64,000 nucleotides of DNA, from assembly GCA_041690495.1 (NCBI GenBank), contig JAWLHE010000001.1:1-64000 (forward strand). Reading direction: 5' to 3'. Positions 1 through 9,945 of this stretch are shown here, piece by piece; within the stretch, counting starts at the first letter, position 1, and each line of letters opens with the position of its first letter. This DNA is from DATAAP01 sp041690495. GTDB lineage: Bacteria; Pseudomonadota; Alphaproteobacteria; CACIAM-22H2. Under the pieces are notes generated by a model. The model ran no database searches. It was not told the DNA's origin and saw nothing but the letters and a program-made list of their open reading frames with translations. A program made the translations under genes and the position numbers.

Positions 1-99
1 CATTGGCTGCACTGGTACAACCATCACAGACCTCATGCCGGCATCGCCGCCTCAGCCCCCGCCGCGCGCCTGAACAACCTCCTTGGCAACGACAGCTAG
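1..99 (+). mobile_element. IS481-type transposase, C-terminal end (5' cut by window)
   Basis: Frame 1 reads from the window edge to a TAG at 97-99 and gives 32 residues. They begin with HWLHWYNHHRPH and end LNNLLGNDS. The W-x-x-YN-x-H-RPH signature followed by a NNLLG tail is what ends IS481/IS3-like integrase-core transposases. I infer the last part of such a transposase. The rest lies outside the window, so whether the copy is intact cannot be said. No terminal inverted repeat could be recognised downstream. It marks a mobile-element insertion next to the mnmE side of the origin region. Confidence 0.7.
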
Positions 100-125
100 G
101 GCGCACCCTTCCGGCCGGCACGCAA

Positions 126-153
126 GCAGGGGCGCGCTGCGGAACGCCCCTGC
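126..153. terminator. Hairpin between convergent transposase and hemerythrin genes
   Basis: A perfect 9-bp inverted repeat (GCAGGGGCG / CGCCCCTGC) encloses a 10-nt loop. It lies between two gene ends that face each other. No T-run follows on either strand, so a factor-independent terminator is only possible, not shown. Confidence 0.3.
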
Positions 154-185
154 ATCGGGTCCGGCGGCGGCACGGCGGAGCGGGC

Positions 186-641
186 CTACGCCGTCGCCAT
201 CTCCTCCTGCTTGGCCTGCTCGAACGCCTCGCCCATCGCGTCGAGCTGCTTGCGGTCGAAGGCCTTGCGCGCCTCCTTGAAGATCGAGCTTTCCTCCTCC
301 TTGACGTGGTGCCCGACCAGCTCCTTGAGCACGGTGATCTTCGCGACCCACTTGTCGTCGCTCACGTCGGTCATGGCGATGTCGTCCATCAGCCGCTCGA
401 CCACCTGGTGCTCGACCTCGGCCTCGAGAATGGTCTCGGGATCGTCGCCCTCCTGCAGCAGCGGCTGATAGAACACGCGCTGCTCGGCGTGCGCGTGGGC
501 GAGCATCGCCATGCGATATTTCTCCCACAGCTGCTGGCGCTTCCTCGCGCCGCGGCCGGTGGTCTTCTCCATCTGCTCGAGCAGGCCCTTCACCTCGCGA
601 TGGTCTTCTTTCAGCAGGTTCAGAATATTCATGGTCGGCAT
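186..641 (-). CDS. Hemerythrin domain-containing protein
   Basis: 151-residue, all-helical HHE-type protein expected to bind a non-haem di-iron centre that carries or senses O2 or NO. Likely ligands are spread over four helices as in the family: H14, H49/H51 with E53, H78, and H111/H112 with a following acidic run. There is no signal peptide or membrane segment, so it is cytoplasmic. The ATG at 641 is the longest start. A second ATG at 632 has a G-rich stretch better spaced as ribosome binding site and would give 148 residues. The gene stands alone, divergent from the GST gene. The family is clear; the physiological role (iron, NO or oxygen handling) is not. Confidence 0.85.
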   Translation of the reverse strand: MPTMNILNLLKEDHREVKGLLEQMEKTTGRGARKRQQLWEKYRMAMLAHAHAEQRVFYQPLLQEGDDPETILEAEVEHQVVERLMDDIAMTDVSDDKWVAKITVLKELVGHHVKEEESSIFKEARKAFDRKQLDAMGEAFEQAKQEEMATA

Positions 642-806
642 CCCCGGGGGAAATTGGTGATGGTTCGCGACTCCGGCAAACGGCAGGGCTGCATCCGCCG
701 TTCCGGCATCGGCCGCATCGCTTTCGGGCTGCTCCGAATCGCAGCGCCTTGATGGCGACGCCTGTTCCTGTTATGTTCGCACGTCGATCGAACGGCAGCG
801 AAGGAC

Positions 807-819
807 GGAGGCGGCGATT
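807..819 (+). promoter_or_regulatory. Ribosome binding site with possible ATT start for the GST gene
   Basis: AAGGACGGAGG ends at 811 and is followed after CGGCG by ATT (817-819), in frame with the GST coding sequence. The family's first beta strand is encoded downstream of this ATT but upstream of the first standard start codon at 877. Rare ATT starts are known, infC of E. coli being the standard case. Inference from sequence only. Confidence 0.4.
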
Positions 820-876
820 TCGCGGGCATCCACGGGCGGCGGCACACCGATCCGCCTCTATTCCGGACCCCTGAGC

Positions 877-1533
877 ATGTTCGGCGCCAAGGCGGAGATC
901 GCGGCGCACGAGAAAGGGCTCGCGTTCGAGCTGGTCATGGTGCCGTTCGACATGGCCCGGCTCTACGAGCCGAAGCACCCCGACGTCGTCCGCATCAATC
1001 CCAAGCGCCAGGTGCCGGTGCTGATCCACGGCGGCCTCGAGATCTTCGATTCGACCCAGATCTTCGAATATTTCGAGGATCTGGCGCCCGATCCGCCGCT
1101 GTGGCCCGACGGCGCCGCGGCCCGGGCCCGCGCCCGCCGGCTCGAGCTCGAATCCGACGAAATCTACTTTCCGCCCATCATCCGGCTCATGAGCCTGCAG
1201 GACACGCCGCAGGACCCGGCCGCGATCGCGGCGCGCGACGCCGCGGCGCGGTTCTATCAGCGGATGGAGGACGCGCTGGACGGCCGCGACTATCTCGCCG
1301 GCGCCTACTCCTACGCCGACATCGCCTTCTTCATGGCCCAGCTGTTCGGCGCGCGGATGGGTGCGCCGATGACCGCGGCGACGCCGCGGCTGCTGGCGTG
1401 GCGCGACCGGATCTCGGCGCGGCCGGCGGTGCGGCGCGTGGCCGGGACGATGGCGGCCTATCTCGTCGCGCAGGGCCGCCCGCTGCCGGACTTCCTGCGC
1501 GCGATCTTCGCGGCTCAGTCGGCGGCGTCGTGA
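877..1533 (+). CDS. Glutathione S-transferase family protein
   Basis: Soluble GST-fold protein of 218 residues from this ATG. The N-terminal thioredoxin-like half carries INPKRQVPVL and the DSTQIFEYFED segment that holds the gamma-glutamyl group in GSTs. The rest is the all-helical C-terminal domain. The start is doubtful. The frame upstream still encodes the expected first beta strand (IRLYSGPLS, from about 850), yet it has no ATG, GTG or TTG. A good ribosome binding site (GGAGG, 807-811) lies 5 bases before an in-frame ATT at 817, which would give 238 residues. Substrate unknown; likely glutathione conjugation or reduction of an electrophile. Confidence 0.85.
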   Translation: MFGAKAEIAAHEKGLAFELVMVPFDMARLYEPKHPDVVRINPKRQVPVLIHGGLEIFDSTQIFEYFEDLAPDPPLWPDGAAARARARRLELESDEIYFPPIIRLMSLQDTPQDPAAIAARDAAARFYQRMEDALDGRDYLAGAYSYADIAFFMAQLFGARMGAPMTAATPRLLAWRDRISARPAVRRVAGTMAAYLVAQGRPLPDFLRAIFAAQSAAS

Positions 1534-1844
1534 CGGGCCGCGGCCGGACCGTCGGCCCACAGCCAGCTGTCGCGCACGATCGCGACATACGGGGTGCCGC
1601 TCTCGCGGCCGATGCGCTCGGCAGCACAGCGCGCCTCCTCGTCGCTCATCGGCTCCAGCACGAGCTTGCGCGTGACGCGCGGGCCGCGGCGCGCGCGGAT
1701 CAGCCCGCCGTCATGGACGAGATGCTCGAGCAGATCGATCGAAACGAGAAAGCGGTCGGGCTGCTCTGCCGGGATCATGTGGAGCAGAACGACCTTGCGG
1801 ACCTGGCCGGCGTAAGCGGTTCTGGTGTCGACGTACTGGGCCAT
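1515..1844 (-). CDS. Hypothetical protein downstream of mnmE
   Basis: 109 residues from the ATG at 1844 (MAQYVDTRTAYAG...). A longer frame from 1910 adds 22 residues that look unlike coding sequence. The protein is soluble, with mixed alpha/beta character, a LVSIDLLEHLVHDGG segment and no motif I recognise. It follows mnmE in the same direction after about 120 bases and converges on the GST gene, overlapping its end by 19 bases. In related genomes the gidA/mnmG gene often occupies this spot; this is not gidA. Function unknown; existence as a gene is moderately supported. Confidence 0.55.
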   Translation of the reverse strand: MAQYVDTRTAYAGQVRKVVLLHMIPAEQPDRFLVSIDLLEHLVHDGGLIRARRGPRVTRKLVLEPMSDEEARCAAERIGRESGTPYVAIVRDSWLWADGPAAARHDAAD

Positions 1845-1967
1845 TGGCGCCTGTGTGAATTCGGTGAATTGTCGCGTCGATCCCTTAAACATTGCTAAAC
1901 CACGCACCAAACCCGCTGGAATAAATATGCGCGCGGCGGTGACAACTCTGGGATGAAACCGCGCCCG

Positions 1968-3325
<1,358 letters not shown>

Positions 3326-3329
<4 letters not shown>

Positions 3330-4198
3330 GCGGCCGTCCTCATGCGCTCGCGATAGAACGCATAAACGCCCGACAGCGCGATGATGACGCCGCCGGCGAC
3401 GGTGAAGCCGTCGGGGAACTGCCCGAACGCGACGAGGCCGATCGCCGCGGCCCAGATCATCAGCGTATAGCCGTAGGGCTGCAGCTTCGAGGCCTCGCCG
3501 AGCTCGAGCGCCTTGATCAGCGCGAAATGCGCGAAGGCGCCGAGAAACCCGCCGAGCGCGAGCATCGCCCAGCCGTCGGTATCGGGCGGCGTCCAGTTGA
3601 ACGGCCCGATCGCCGACAGCACCACCGCGCCGACGAGCGCCGAATAGAGCAGCGTCGTCTCCGGCGGGTCGTGCCGGGCCGCGACGCGCAGCATGATCTG
3701 GTAGAGCGCGAACAGCAGCGCGCCGAGGAGTGGCAGCACGATGCGCCAGTCAATCTCGGCAAAGCCCGGACGGACGATGATCAGCACACCGATGAAGCCC
3801 GCGGCAACCGCCGCCCAGCGCCGCCAGCCGACGTGCTCGCCGAGAATCGGCACCGACAGCGCCGTGACCAGCAGCGGCGTGATCGCCGCCAGCGCATGCA
3901 CGTCGGCCATCGGCAGGTAGTGCAGCGCCAGAATGAACGAGCCGATCTCGCCGATCAGCAGGACCGAGCGCGCGGTCTGCAGCCAGAAAGCGCGCGAGCG
4001 CACCGCGAGCGCAAGCCGCATGCGCCGTCCTGCAACCAGCAGCGCGAACGCAACGAAGAACAGGTAGCGCACCCACAGGATCTGCGTAATCGCATAGGTC
4101 ATGCTGAGATGCTTGTTCGTCGCGTCCATGCACGCGAACAGGAACATCGCCAGCAGCATGACGGCGATCGCGCGGGTGGCGGTATGGTGCGGAGTCAT
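3326..4198 (-). CDS. EamA/DMT-family permease
   Basis: 290-residue inner-membrane protein with about ten hydrophobic segments. They form two tandem EamA halves (AIAVMLLAMFLFACMDATNK near the start; ALYQIMLRVAARHDPPETT beginning the second half). DMT exporters move metabolites or amino acids across the inner membrane; the substrate cannot be read from sequence. I chose the ATG at 4198, which begins right before the first membrane span. The longer frame from 4342 adds 48 proline- and arginine-rich residues with no homologous look. It overlaps mnmE by four bases. Confidence 0.88.
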
Positions 4199-4460
4199 CC
4201 GGAACGAAGGCACAGGAGGGGGAGACAGGGCAGGGACGTTAGCGGCAAAGCGCCGGGGCTGCCAGCCTCGCCGCCAAGCTCGGCCCGGCGCGCCGGAGGG
4301 GTCGGCCGGAAAATAGTCGGTCCGATTGTGGAACCCCTGCAAATCCTCCCCGTTACACCGGAGCGCGTGCCAAGCGCGCCTCCCCTAAACTGGGCCGTTG
4401 CAACGTTCCCCGTCGCAACGGCTTTCTTTTTGGTCAGCTGCCCGAGGAAACCTCCAAGCC

Positions 4461-4676
4461 ATGAGGAAACCAAGCCCGCGCATCACGGGCGTCATGCTGC
4501 TCATTGCCGGCCTGGCCCTGGCCCTGTTCCTGGCACTCGCGCAAAGCGCGCCCGGGACGATGCTGCCAAAAGCCGCCATTGCCGTGCTGGTCCTGATCTC
4601 GGCCCTGTGCGTCGCGTTCGGCGGCTTCATGATCGCACGCAACCGCAACCCCCGCACCGACTCGGGGGTCCGCTAG
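4461..4676 (+). CDS. Small two-span membrane protein
   Basis: 71 residues from an ATG preceded by GAGGAAA. Two hydrophobic helices are visible (VMLLIAGLALALFLALA near 12-28 and AIAVLVLISALCVAFGGFMI near 39-58), ending in a basic, polar tail. No family recognised. Its stop overlaps the end of the convergent ferredoxin-like gene by four bases. It is short, but start signal, codon usage and hydrophobic pattern are consistent with a real gene. Confidence 0.55.
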   Translation: MRKPSPRITGVMLLIAGLALALFLALAQSAPGTMLPKAAIAVLVLISALCVAFGGFMIARNRNPRTDSGVR

Positions 4677-5089
4677 ACGCGCGGCTTGCCCGGCCTGGAA
4701 TACCGTCGCGGCGGGTCGTCGCCGGGCTTCAGCATCAGGCGCTTTACCCGTCCGCCGTCGCCCAAATGGGTCGAGAGGATTTCGTCGATATCGGCGGTGG
4801 TCCTGGGCGAGTACCACACGCCCTCGGGATAGATCACCATGGTCGGCCCGAGCTCGCAGCGGTCGAGGCAGCCTGCCGAATTGATGCGGACGTCGCCGAA
4901 CCCGAGCTCCTTGGCGCGCGCCTTCATGTAGTCACGCAGCTTCTCCGACCCGCGCAGCTTGCAGCAGCCGCGCGGATGTCCCGCCGGACGTTCGTTCGTA
5001 CAGACGAACACGTGGCGCGAATAGAACAGCGGCGGATCCGGCTCTATCGGAGCGGCGCAATCGTCATCCGGTGGCGTCGTATCGTCCAT
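4673..5089 (-). CDS. Thioredoxin-like [2Fe-2S] ferredoxin domain protein
   Basis: 138 residues. The pattern of C30, C42/C43, C74 and C78 in CTNERPAGHPRGCC and CLDRCELGP matches the single-domain thioredoxin-like [2Fe-2S] ferredoxins related to the NuoE C-terminal domain. It should be a cytoplasmic electron carrier; partner unknown. The acidic first 20 residues and the basic tail (PPRRYSRPGKPRV) are likely disordered. Transcribed alone on the minus strand. The family assignment is good, the reaction unknown. Confidence 0.85.
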   Translation of the reverse strand: MDDTTPPDDDCAAPIEPDPPLFYSRHVFVCTNERPAGHPRGCCKLRGSEKLRDYMKARAKELGFGDVRINSAGCLDRCELGPTMVIYPEGVWYSPRTTADIDEILSTHLGDGGRVKRLMLKPGDDPPRRYSRPGKPRV

Positions 5090-5220
5090 GGCGCGGGCTT
5101 AACACCCCCGTCGCGGCAGCGTCAATCCGCCAGGCTGGGCCATTGCTGCCTTGACCGTGGGAACAACCCCGCCTGACGCAGGTTCTTGAACAGCGCGGGC
5201 ATCAGCCCACGAGAGGGACC

Positions 5221-5658
5221 ATGCAGTTACGCGAAATCATGACCACGGACGTCGAGGTCATCTCCCCGGACACCCCGTTGCAGCAGGCCGCGCAGCGAAT
5301 GCGCGAGAAGGACACCGGTTTCCTGCCCGTCGGGGAGAACGACCGCCTGGTCGGAACGCTGACGGATCGCGACATCGCGGTGCGTGCGGTCGCCGACGGC
5401 CGCGACCCTAAAGCAACCCAAGTACGTGAATCCATGTCGGAGGACATCGTCTACTGCTTCGACGACCAGGACACCAAGGAAGCAGCCCAGATCATGGGCG
5501 ATCATCAGATCCGCCGGCTGCCGGTCCTGAACCGCGAGAAACGGCTGGTCGGCGTCGTATCGCTCGGCGACATCGCCAGCGGCGCACGCGAAACGCGGAC
5601 GGTCGGCGCCGCAACCCAGCAGGTGTCGCAGAAGACCGGCCAGAACCGCCGGATGTAG
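5221..5658 (+). CDS. CBS-domain pair protein
   Basis: 145-residue cytoplasmic protein made of two CBS motifs, about 1-60 and 70-130, each ending in a DRDIA or LGDIA turn. CBS pairs bind adenine nucleotides (AMP, ATP, SAM) and act as energy sensors. There is no fused catalytic domain, so it probably acts on a partner or as a stand-alone stress protein. GAGAGGG lies just before the ATG. The tail after residue 125 is Gln/Thr-rich and likely flexible. Confidence 0.9.
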   Translation: MQLREIMTTDVEVISPDTPLQQAAQRMREKDTGFLPVGENDRLVGTLTDRDIAVRAVADGRDPKATQVRESMSEDIVYCFDDQDTKEAAQIMGDHQIRRLPVLNREKRLVGVVSLGDIASGARETRTVGAATQQVSQKTGQNRRM

Positions 5659-5691
5659 ACCTCCGTCATCCACGGGCGGCATGGCCGTGCC

Positions 5692-5729
5692 GGCGGGCTT
5701 CGCTCCAAACTCTCGAAGCGCGGCCCGCC
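5692..5729. terminator. Imperfect hairpin between convergent CBS and DUF6489 genes
   Basis: GGCGGGC (5692-5698) pairs with GCCCGCC (5723-5729), extended inward by CTTCG/CGAAG with a small bulge. It sits between two converging genes and reaches into the stop region of the left-pointing one. No T-run, so terminator function is tentative. Confidence 0.35.
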
Positions 5730-5992
5730 TACTTGCGTGGCGGTTCGCTACCGGTGGCCCATTTCTCCGGATCGACCTGCGCCCAGAAGGCCTTCTGGAT
5801 CTGCTCCCATCCCTGGATTGACGCGGGAAGCCACGTTTTCAGCATCGTCTCGGGATCAATCGCGCTCATCGCCTGTTTCATGCGTTGGGTCATCTCATCC
5901 ATGAGCGCCTTCTGCATCGGCTGGACGTCGGGCAGGCCGAGAAAGGTGCGCGCCTCCTCGGGCGTGCAGTCGATATCGAGCTTGATTTTCAT
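5729..5992 (-). CDS. DUF6489-like small protein
   Basis: 87 residues from the ATG at 5992, which has GGAGG six bases upstream. The longer frame to 6043 adds 17 residues and lacks a site. The sequence opens MKIKLDIDCTPEEARTFLGLPDV and has QKAFWAQVDPEKW near the end, features I associate with the DUF6489 family of alphaproteobacteria. Soluble; function unknown. It is divergent from the DUF255 gene. Confidence 0.7.
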   Translation of the reverse strand: MKIKLDIDCTPEEARTFLGLPDVQPMQKALMDEMTQRMKQAMSAIDPETMLKTWLPASIQGWEQIQKAFWAQVDPEKWATGSEPPRK

Positions 5993-6127
5993 GGTCGCCT
6001 CCCTTGCAGCGGCGAGTGTAGACGACCCGGAGGTCGAAGACACGTAGTCCGAGCGTGGCCGCCGCGACGTTGTCGGCCGAAGCCGACGCGCCTATGGTGG
6101 GCTACAGCCTTGCGAGGAGAGCCAGCG

Positions 6128-8176
6128 ATGTCCGATACCGCGACGCGCAGCCCCGCCACCAACCTGCTCGGAAACGAAACCTCGCCCTATCTCCTCCAGC
6201 ACAAGGACAACCCCGTGAACTGGCGGCCGTGGGGCGAGGCGGCGCTGGCGGAGGCCCGGGAGAGCGGCAAACCCATCCTGCTCTCGATCGGCTATGCCGC
6301 CTGCCACTGGTGCCATGTCATGGCGCACGAATCATTCGAGGACGAGGCGACGGCACGCCTGATGAACGAGCAGTTCGTCAACGTGAAGGTCGATCGCGAG
6401 GAGCGGCCCGATCTCGACGCGATCTATCAGTCCGCCCTCGCGCTCATGGGCGAGCAGGGCGGCTGGCCGCTGACGATGTTCCTGACTCCCGCCGGCGAGC
6501 CGTTCTGGGGCGGCACATACTTTCCGCCGACGCCGCGCTACGGCCGGCCCGGATTCCAGGACGTCCTGCGCGGAATCGCCGAGGCATATCGTGCCAAGCC
6601 CGATGCGGTGAAGAAGAATACCGAGGCTTTGACCGGCGCGTTGCGCACGCGCAATCCCGCCGCACCCGGCGACGCCATCACGCCGCAGCTTCTCGACCAG
6701 ATCGCCGAGCGCATCGCACAGGAGATCGATCCGGTGCATGGCGGCATCGGCGGCGCGCCGAAATTCCCGCAGCCCTCGATTCTCGAGCTGATCTGGCGCG
6801 CGTATCGCCGCAACCGGACGCCCGAACTGAAGCGCGCCGTCGTCCTGACGCTCGACCGCATGAGCCAGGGCGGAATTTACGACCATCTCGGCGGCGGCTT
6901 TGCACGTTATTCGACAGACGCGCGCTGGCTCGTCCCGCATTTCGAGAAAATGCTCTACGACAACGCGCAGATGATCGAGCTGCTGGCCCTGGTCTGGCAG
7001 GAGACCAAGTCACCGCTCTACGCAGCGCGGGTCGCCGAGACGATCCAGTGGCTCGAGCGCGAGATGATGGCCGAAGGCGGCGCCTTCGCCGCCACTCTCG
7101 ACGCCGATTCCGAGGGCGAGGAAGGGAAGTTCTACGTCTGGACAACCGACGAGATAGACGCGCTGCTCGGCGAGGACGCCGTGGCATTCAAGGATGCCTA
7201 CGACGTGACACCGGAAGGCAACTGGGAAGGTCGCACGATCCTCAACCGCTCCAGGCGCATGCTGCTCGGCAGCGCCGATCACGAGGCGAGGCTCGCCGCA
7301 GCACGGAGGGTCCTGTTCGAGGCGCGGTCCAGGCGCGTGCCGCCCGGACGCGACGACAAGGTGCTCGCCGACTGGAACGGGCTGATGATCGCCGCGCTGG
7401 CGCGCGCCGGCCTGATCTTCGATCGCCCGGACTGGATCGCAATGGCCGAACGTGCGCTCGCCGCCGTGCGCCGGTTGATGACCGCGGATGACGGACGACT
7501 GCGACACGCCTACCGGCAAGGCCGCCTCCAACACACGGCGACGCTCGACGATCATGCCAATCTCGCGCGCGCCGCGGCGCTGCTCTACGAGGCGACCGGC
7601 GATGCCGGCCATCTCGCTTATGCCCGATCACTGACCGACGCGGCGAACGCCTGGTACTGGGACAAGACCGGAGGCGGATATTTCTTCACCGCCGAGGACG
7701 CGCGTGACCTGATCGCGCGCACCAAGCACGCACACGACAATGCGACGCCGTCCGGCAACGGCGTGATGGCCCAGGTGCTCGTCCGGCTCCATCTTCAAAC
7801 CGGCGAGAGCGCGTATCGCGACCGCGCCGCCGCGGTGATCACGTCGTTCTCCGGCGAGGTACGGCGCAATTTCTTCCCGCTGTCCACGCTGCTCAACGCA
7901 GCGGAGTTCCAGGAGCGCGCGCTGCAAATCGTGATCGTCGGGCCGCGCGACAATTCGCAAGCCGCAGCGCTCCGCTGCGCCGCGGCGAGCAGCGCCTCGC
8001 TGCCGAATCTCCTGCTTCAGCAGGTCGAACCGGAAACCGCGCTGCCGGACGCGCATCCGGCGAACGGCAAGGGAATGCTCGACGGCAGGCCGACCGCCTA
8101 TATCTGCGAAGGGCCGGTCTGCTCGGCGCCGGTCGTCGATGCCGCGGCGCTCGCGGAGGATCTTGCGCGCCGCTGA
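6128..8176 (+). CDS. Thioredoxin-domain (DUF255, YyaL/SSP411-like) protein
   Basis: 682 residues, the full family length. The N-terminal thioredoxin-like domain carries NPVNWRPWGEAAL and the redox-type motif C59-H-W-C62. The rest is an (alpha/alpha)6-like domain resembling cellobiose 2-epimerase/mannosidase folds, with FPQPS and LVPHFEKMLYDNAQ, both family hallmarks. The start at 6128 follows GAGGAGAG; the frame is open further upstream but without family sequence. The biochemical function of this widespread family is unproven. Predicted cytoplasmic. Confidence 0.93.
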   Translation: MSDTATRSPATNLLGNETSPYLLQHKDNPVNWRPWGEAALAEARESGKPILLSIGYAACHWCHVMAHESFEDEATARLMNEQFVNVKVDREERPDLDAIYQSALALMGEQGGWPLTMFLTPAGEPFWGGTYFPPTPRYGRPGFQDVLRGIAEAYRAKPDAVKKNTEALTGALRTRNPAAPGDAITPQLLDQIAERIAQEIDPVHGGIGGAPKFPQPSILELIWRAYRRNRTPELKRAVVLTLDRMSQGGIYDHLGGGFARYSTDARWLVPHFEKMLYDNAQMIELLALVWQETKSPLYAARVAETIQWLEREMMAEGGAFAATLDADSEGEEGKFYVWTTDEIDALLGEDAVAFKDAYDVTPEGNWEGRTILNRSRRMLLGSADHEARLAAARRVLFEARSRRVPPGRDDKVLADWNGLMIAALARAGLIFDRPDWIAMAERALAAVRRLMTADDGRLRHAYRQGRLQHTATLDDHANLARAAALLYEATGDAGHLAYARSLTDAANAWYWDKTGGGYFFTAEDARDLIARTKHAHDNATPSGNGVMAQVLVRLHLQTGESAYRDRAAAVITSFSGEVRRNFFPLSTLLNAAEFQERALQIVIVGPRDNSQAAALRCAAASSASLPNLLLQQVEPETALPDAHPANGKGMLDGRPTAYICEGPVCSAPVVDAAALAEDLARR

Positions 8177-8249
8177 ACGCGCCGGCTTGCGAAGCGCCGC
8201 GCGCAATGGCAACGTCGCTGCGGCAAAGTCGACGAGGGAGAAGACCCCA

Positions 8250-8933
8250 ATGCCCGAGATCACGATCAAGGCCACGGACGGCGGCAGCTTCATGGCCTAC
8301 CAGGCCGGCAGCGGCGGTCCTGGAATCGTCCTCATCCAGGAGATCTTCGGTGTCAACAAGGTGATGCGCGATCTCGCCGACGGCTATGCGAAGCACGGCT
8401 ACACGGTGCTTTGCCCCGACCTGTTCTGGCGGCAGGAGCCCGGCATCCAGATCACCGACCAGACCCAGGCCGAGTGGGACAAGGCGTTCGAGCTGTTCAA
8501 GGGGTTCGATCAGGCGAAGGGCGTCGACGATCTGATTGCGACGCTTGCGCATCTGCGCACGCTGCCCGGCGTCAAGAAAGCCGGCTGCGTCGGCTACTGT
8601 CTCGGCGGCCAGCTCGCCTATCTGATGGCGACGCGCTCCGATGCAGACTGCTCGGTCAGCTATTACGGCGTCGGCATCGATGGACTGCTCGGCGAAGCGA
8701 AGAACATCCGGAAGCCGCTCCTCATGCACATCGCGGCGAAGGACAGATTCGTTCCGGCCGAGGCCCAGGCGACAATCAAGCAGACGCTGTCAGGCAATCC
8801 GCAGGTGACCATGCACACCTATGCGGACCAGGACCACGCCTTCGCGCGCGTCGGCGGCGAGCATTACAACAAGGATGCGGCGGACCTCGCGAACCAGCGC
8901 ACCGCGGAGTTCTTCAGGAAACACCTGGGCTAG
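8250..8933 (+). CDS. Dienelactone hydrolase family protein
   Basis: 227-residue alpha/beta hydrolase. The nucleophile is C117 in GYCLGG, the acid D165 in AAKDRFVP and the base H197 in DQDHAFAR, giving the Cys-Asp-His triad of carboxymethylenebutenolidases. E31 in IQEIFG matches the conserved glutamate that gates the cysteine. It probably hydrolyses dienelactone or a related lactone or ester. No aromatic-degradation genes surround it, so the physiological substrate is open. Start chosen at the ATG after GGGAGAAG. Confidence 0.92.
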   Translation: MPEITIKATDGGSFMAYQAGSGGPGIVLIQEIFGVNKVMRDLADGYAKHGYTVLCPDLFWRQEPGIQITDQTQAEWDKAFELFKGFDQAKGVDDLIATLAHLRTLPGVKKAGCVGYCLGGQLAYLMATRSDADCSVSYYGVGIDGLLGEAKNIRKPLLMHIAAKDRFVPAEAQATIKQTLSGNPQVTMHTYADQDHAFARVGGEHYNKDAADLANQRTAEFFRKHLG

Positions 8934-9069
8934 GCATGGCCGTCATTCCCGCGCCACCGTCGGACCTGAGCACGGCGGAAGCCCGGGTCAAGCAGGTCAC
9001 GGATCGCCCGCAGCCGCAGGATCACGTCCGAGTTTGAACCGCGGGTTCATCGCGCCGCCGGGGAGCTGG

Positions 9070-9105
9070 ATGCGCGGGTCGAGCCCGCGCATGACGCTCA
9101 TTTTT
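9070..9105. terminator. Palindrome plus T-run between convergent genes
   Basis: ATGCGCGGG (9070-9078) and CCCGCGCAT (9084-9092) form a perfect 9-bp stem with a 5-base loop. A run of five T's is at 9101-9105 on the plus strand. It lies between the ends of the dienelactone hydrolase and msrA genes. The GGATGCGCGGGTC... form resembles the small palindromic spacers scattered through alphaproteobacterial genomes. Confidence 0.5.
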
Positions 9106-9123
9106 CAAGTTCGCGCAAAGCAA

Positions 9124-9777
9124 TCACGCCGTCTGCGCGACGCCGATCGGACAGCTGACGCCGGTGCCGCCAAGCCCGCAATAGCCACCGGGGTTCTTGG
9201 CGAGATATTGCTGATGATAGTCCTCGGCGAAGTAGAACGGCGGCGCATCGAGGATCTCGGTGCTGATTGGCCCGTAGCCCGCTTCCCTCAGCTTGCGCTG
9301 AAAGGCATCGCGCGACGCTTCGGCCAGCCGGCGCTGCTCAGGCGAAAAAACGTAGATGCCGGAGCGATACTGCGTGCCGACATCGTTGCCCTGGCGCATG
9401 CCCTGGGTCGGATCGTGGCTCTCCCAGAATACCTTCAGCATGTTCTCGTAGCTCGTCGTCTTCGGGTCGAATACGACCAGGACCACCTCGTTGTGCCCGG
9501 TCAGCCCGCTGCACACCTCCTCGTATGTCGGATTGGGCGTGGTCCCGGCAGCATAGCCGGCAGCGGTGACGTAGACACCCGGCGCCTCCCAGAATTTGCG
9601 CTCGGCGCCCCAGAAGCAGCCGAGTCCGAATATCGCCTGCTCGAGACCGGACGGATAGGGCGGCCGCAATGCGTTGCCATTGACAAAATGTCTGTCCGGA
9701 ACCGGCATCGGCGTCGCGCGGCCAGGCAGCGCCTCGCCAGCCTTGGGCAGCGAAAGCTTCTTGCGTCTCAGGAACAT
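9124..9777 (-). CDS. msrA: Peptide methionine sulfoxide reductase MsrA
   Basis: 217 residues. Reduces methionine-S-sulfoxide in proteins or as free amino acid, using thioredoxin. The catalytic C54 lies in GCFWG; GHNEVV, SHDPTQGMRQGNDVGTQYRS and the C-terminal YCGLGGTGVSCPIG with resolving cysteines are all present. An N-terminal extension of about 45 residues before the core has no clear signal peptide. GAGG precedes the ATG. Stands alone between convergent and divergent neighbours. Confidence 0.96.
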   Translation of the reverse strand: MFLRRKKLSLPKAGEALPGRATPMPVPDRHFVNGNALRPPYPSGLEQAIFGLGCFWGAERKFWEAPGVYVTAAGYAAGTTPNPTYEEVCSGLTGHNEVVLVVFDPKTTSYENMLKVFWESHDPTQGMRQGNDVGTQYRSGIYVFSPEQRRLAEASRDAFQRKLREAGYGPISTEILDAPPFYFAEDYHQQYLAKNPGGYCGLGGTGVSCPIGVAQTA

Positions 9778-9945
9778 GGATCGCCTCGCAAGTTTTCATT
9801 TCCAATATAGGCGTTTGCACTCTCGGCGTCAGCCCGAAGGCCGGTCACGATCGCGTGGCCGGGACTTGGCCGCAACTGTCTGGCCTAGTAAGGTCTGCGC
9901 CCTTGGCGGCGCCGAACGCTGCGACAGGAGTTACCGGGAGGAAAC

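Noticed and set aside
5885..6127. N-terminal extension of the DUF255 protein
   Set aside because: The frame is open to 5885 but overlaps the DUF6489 gene on the other strand and lacks family sequence; the ribosome binding site is at 6113-6120.
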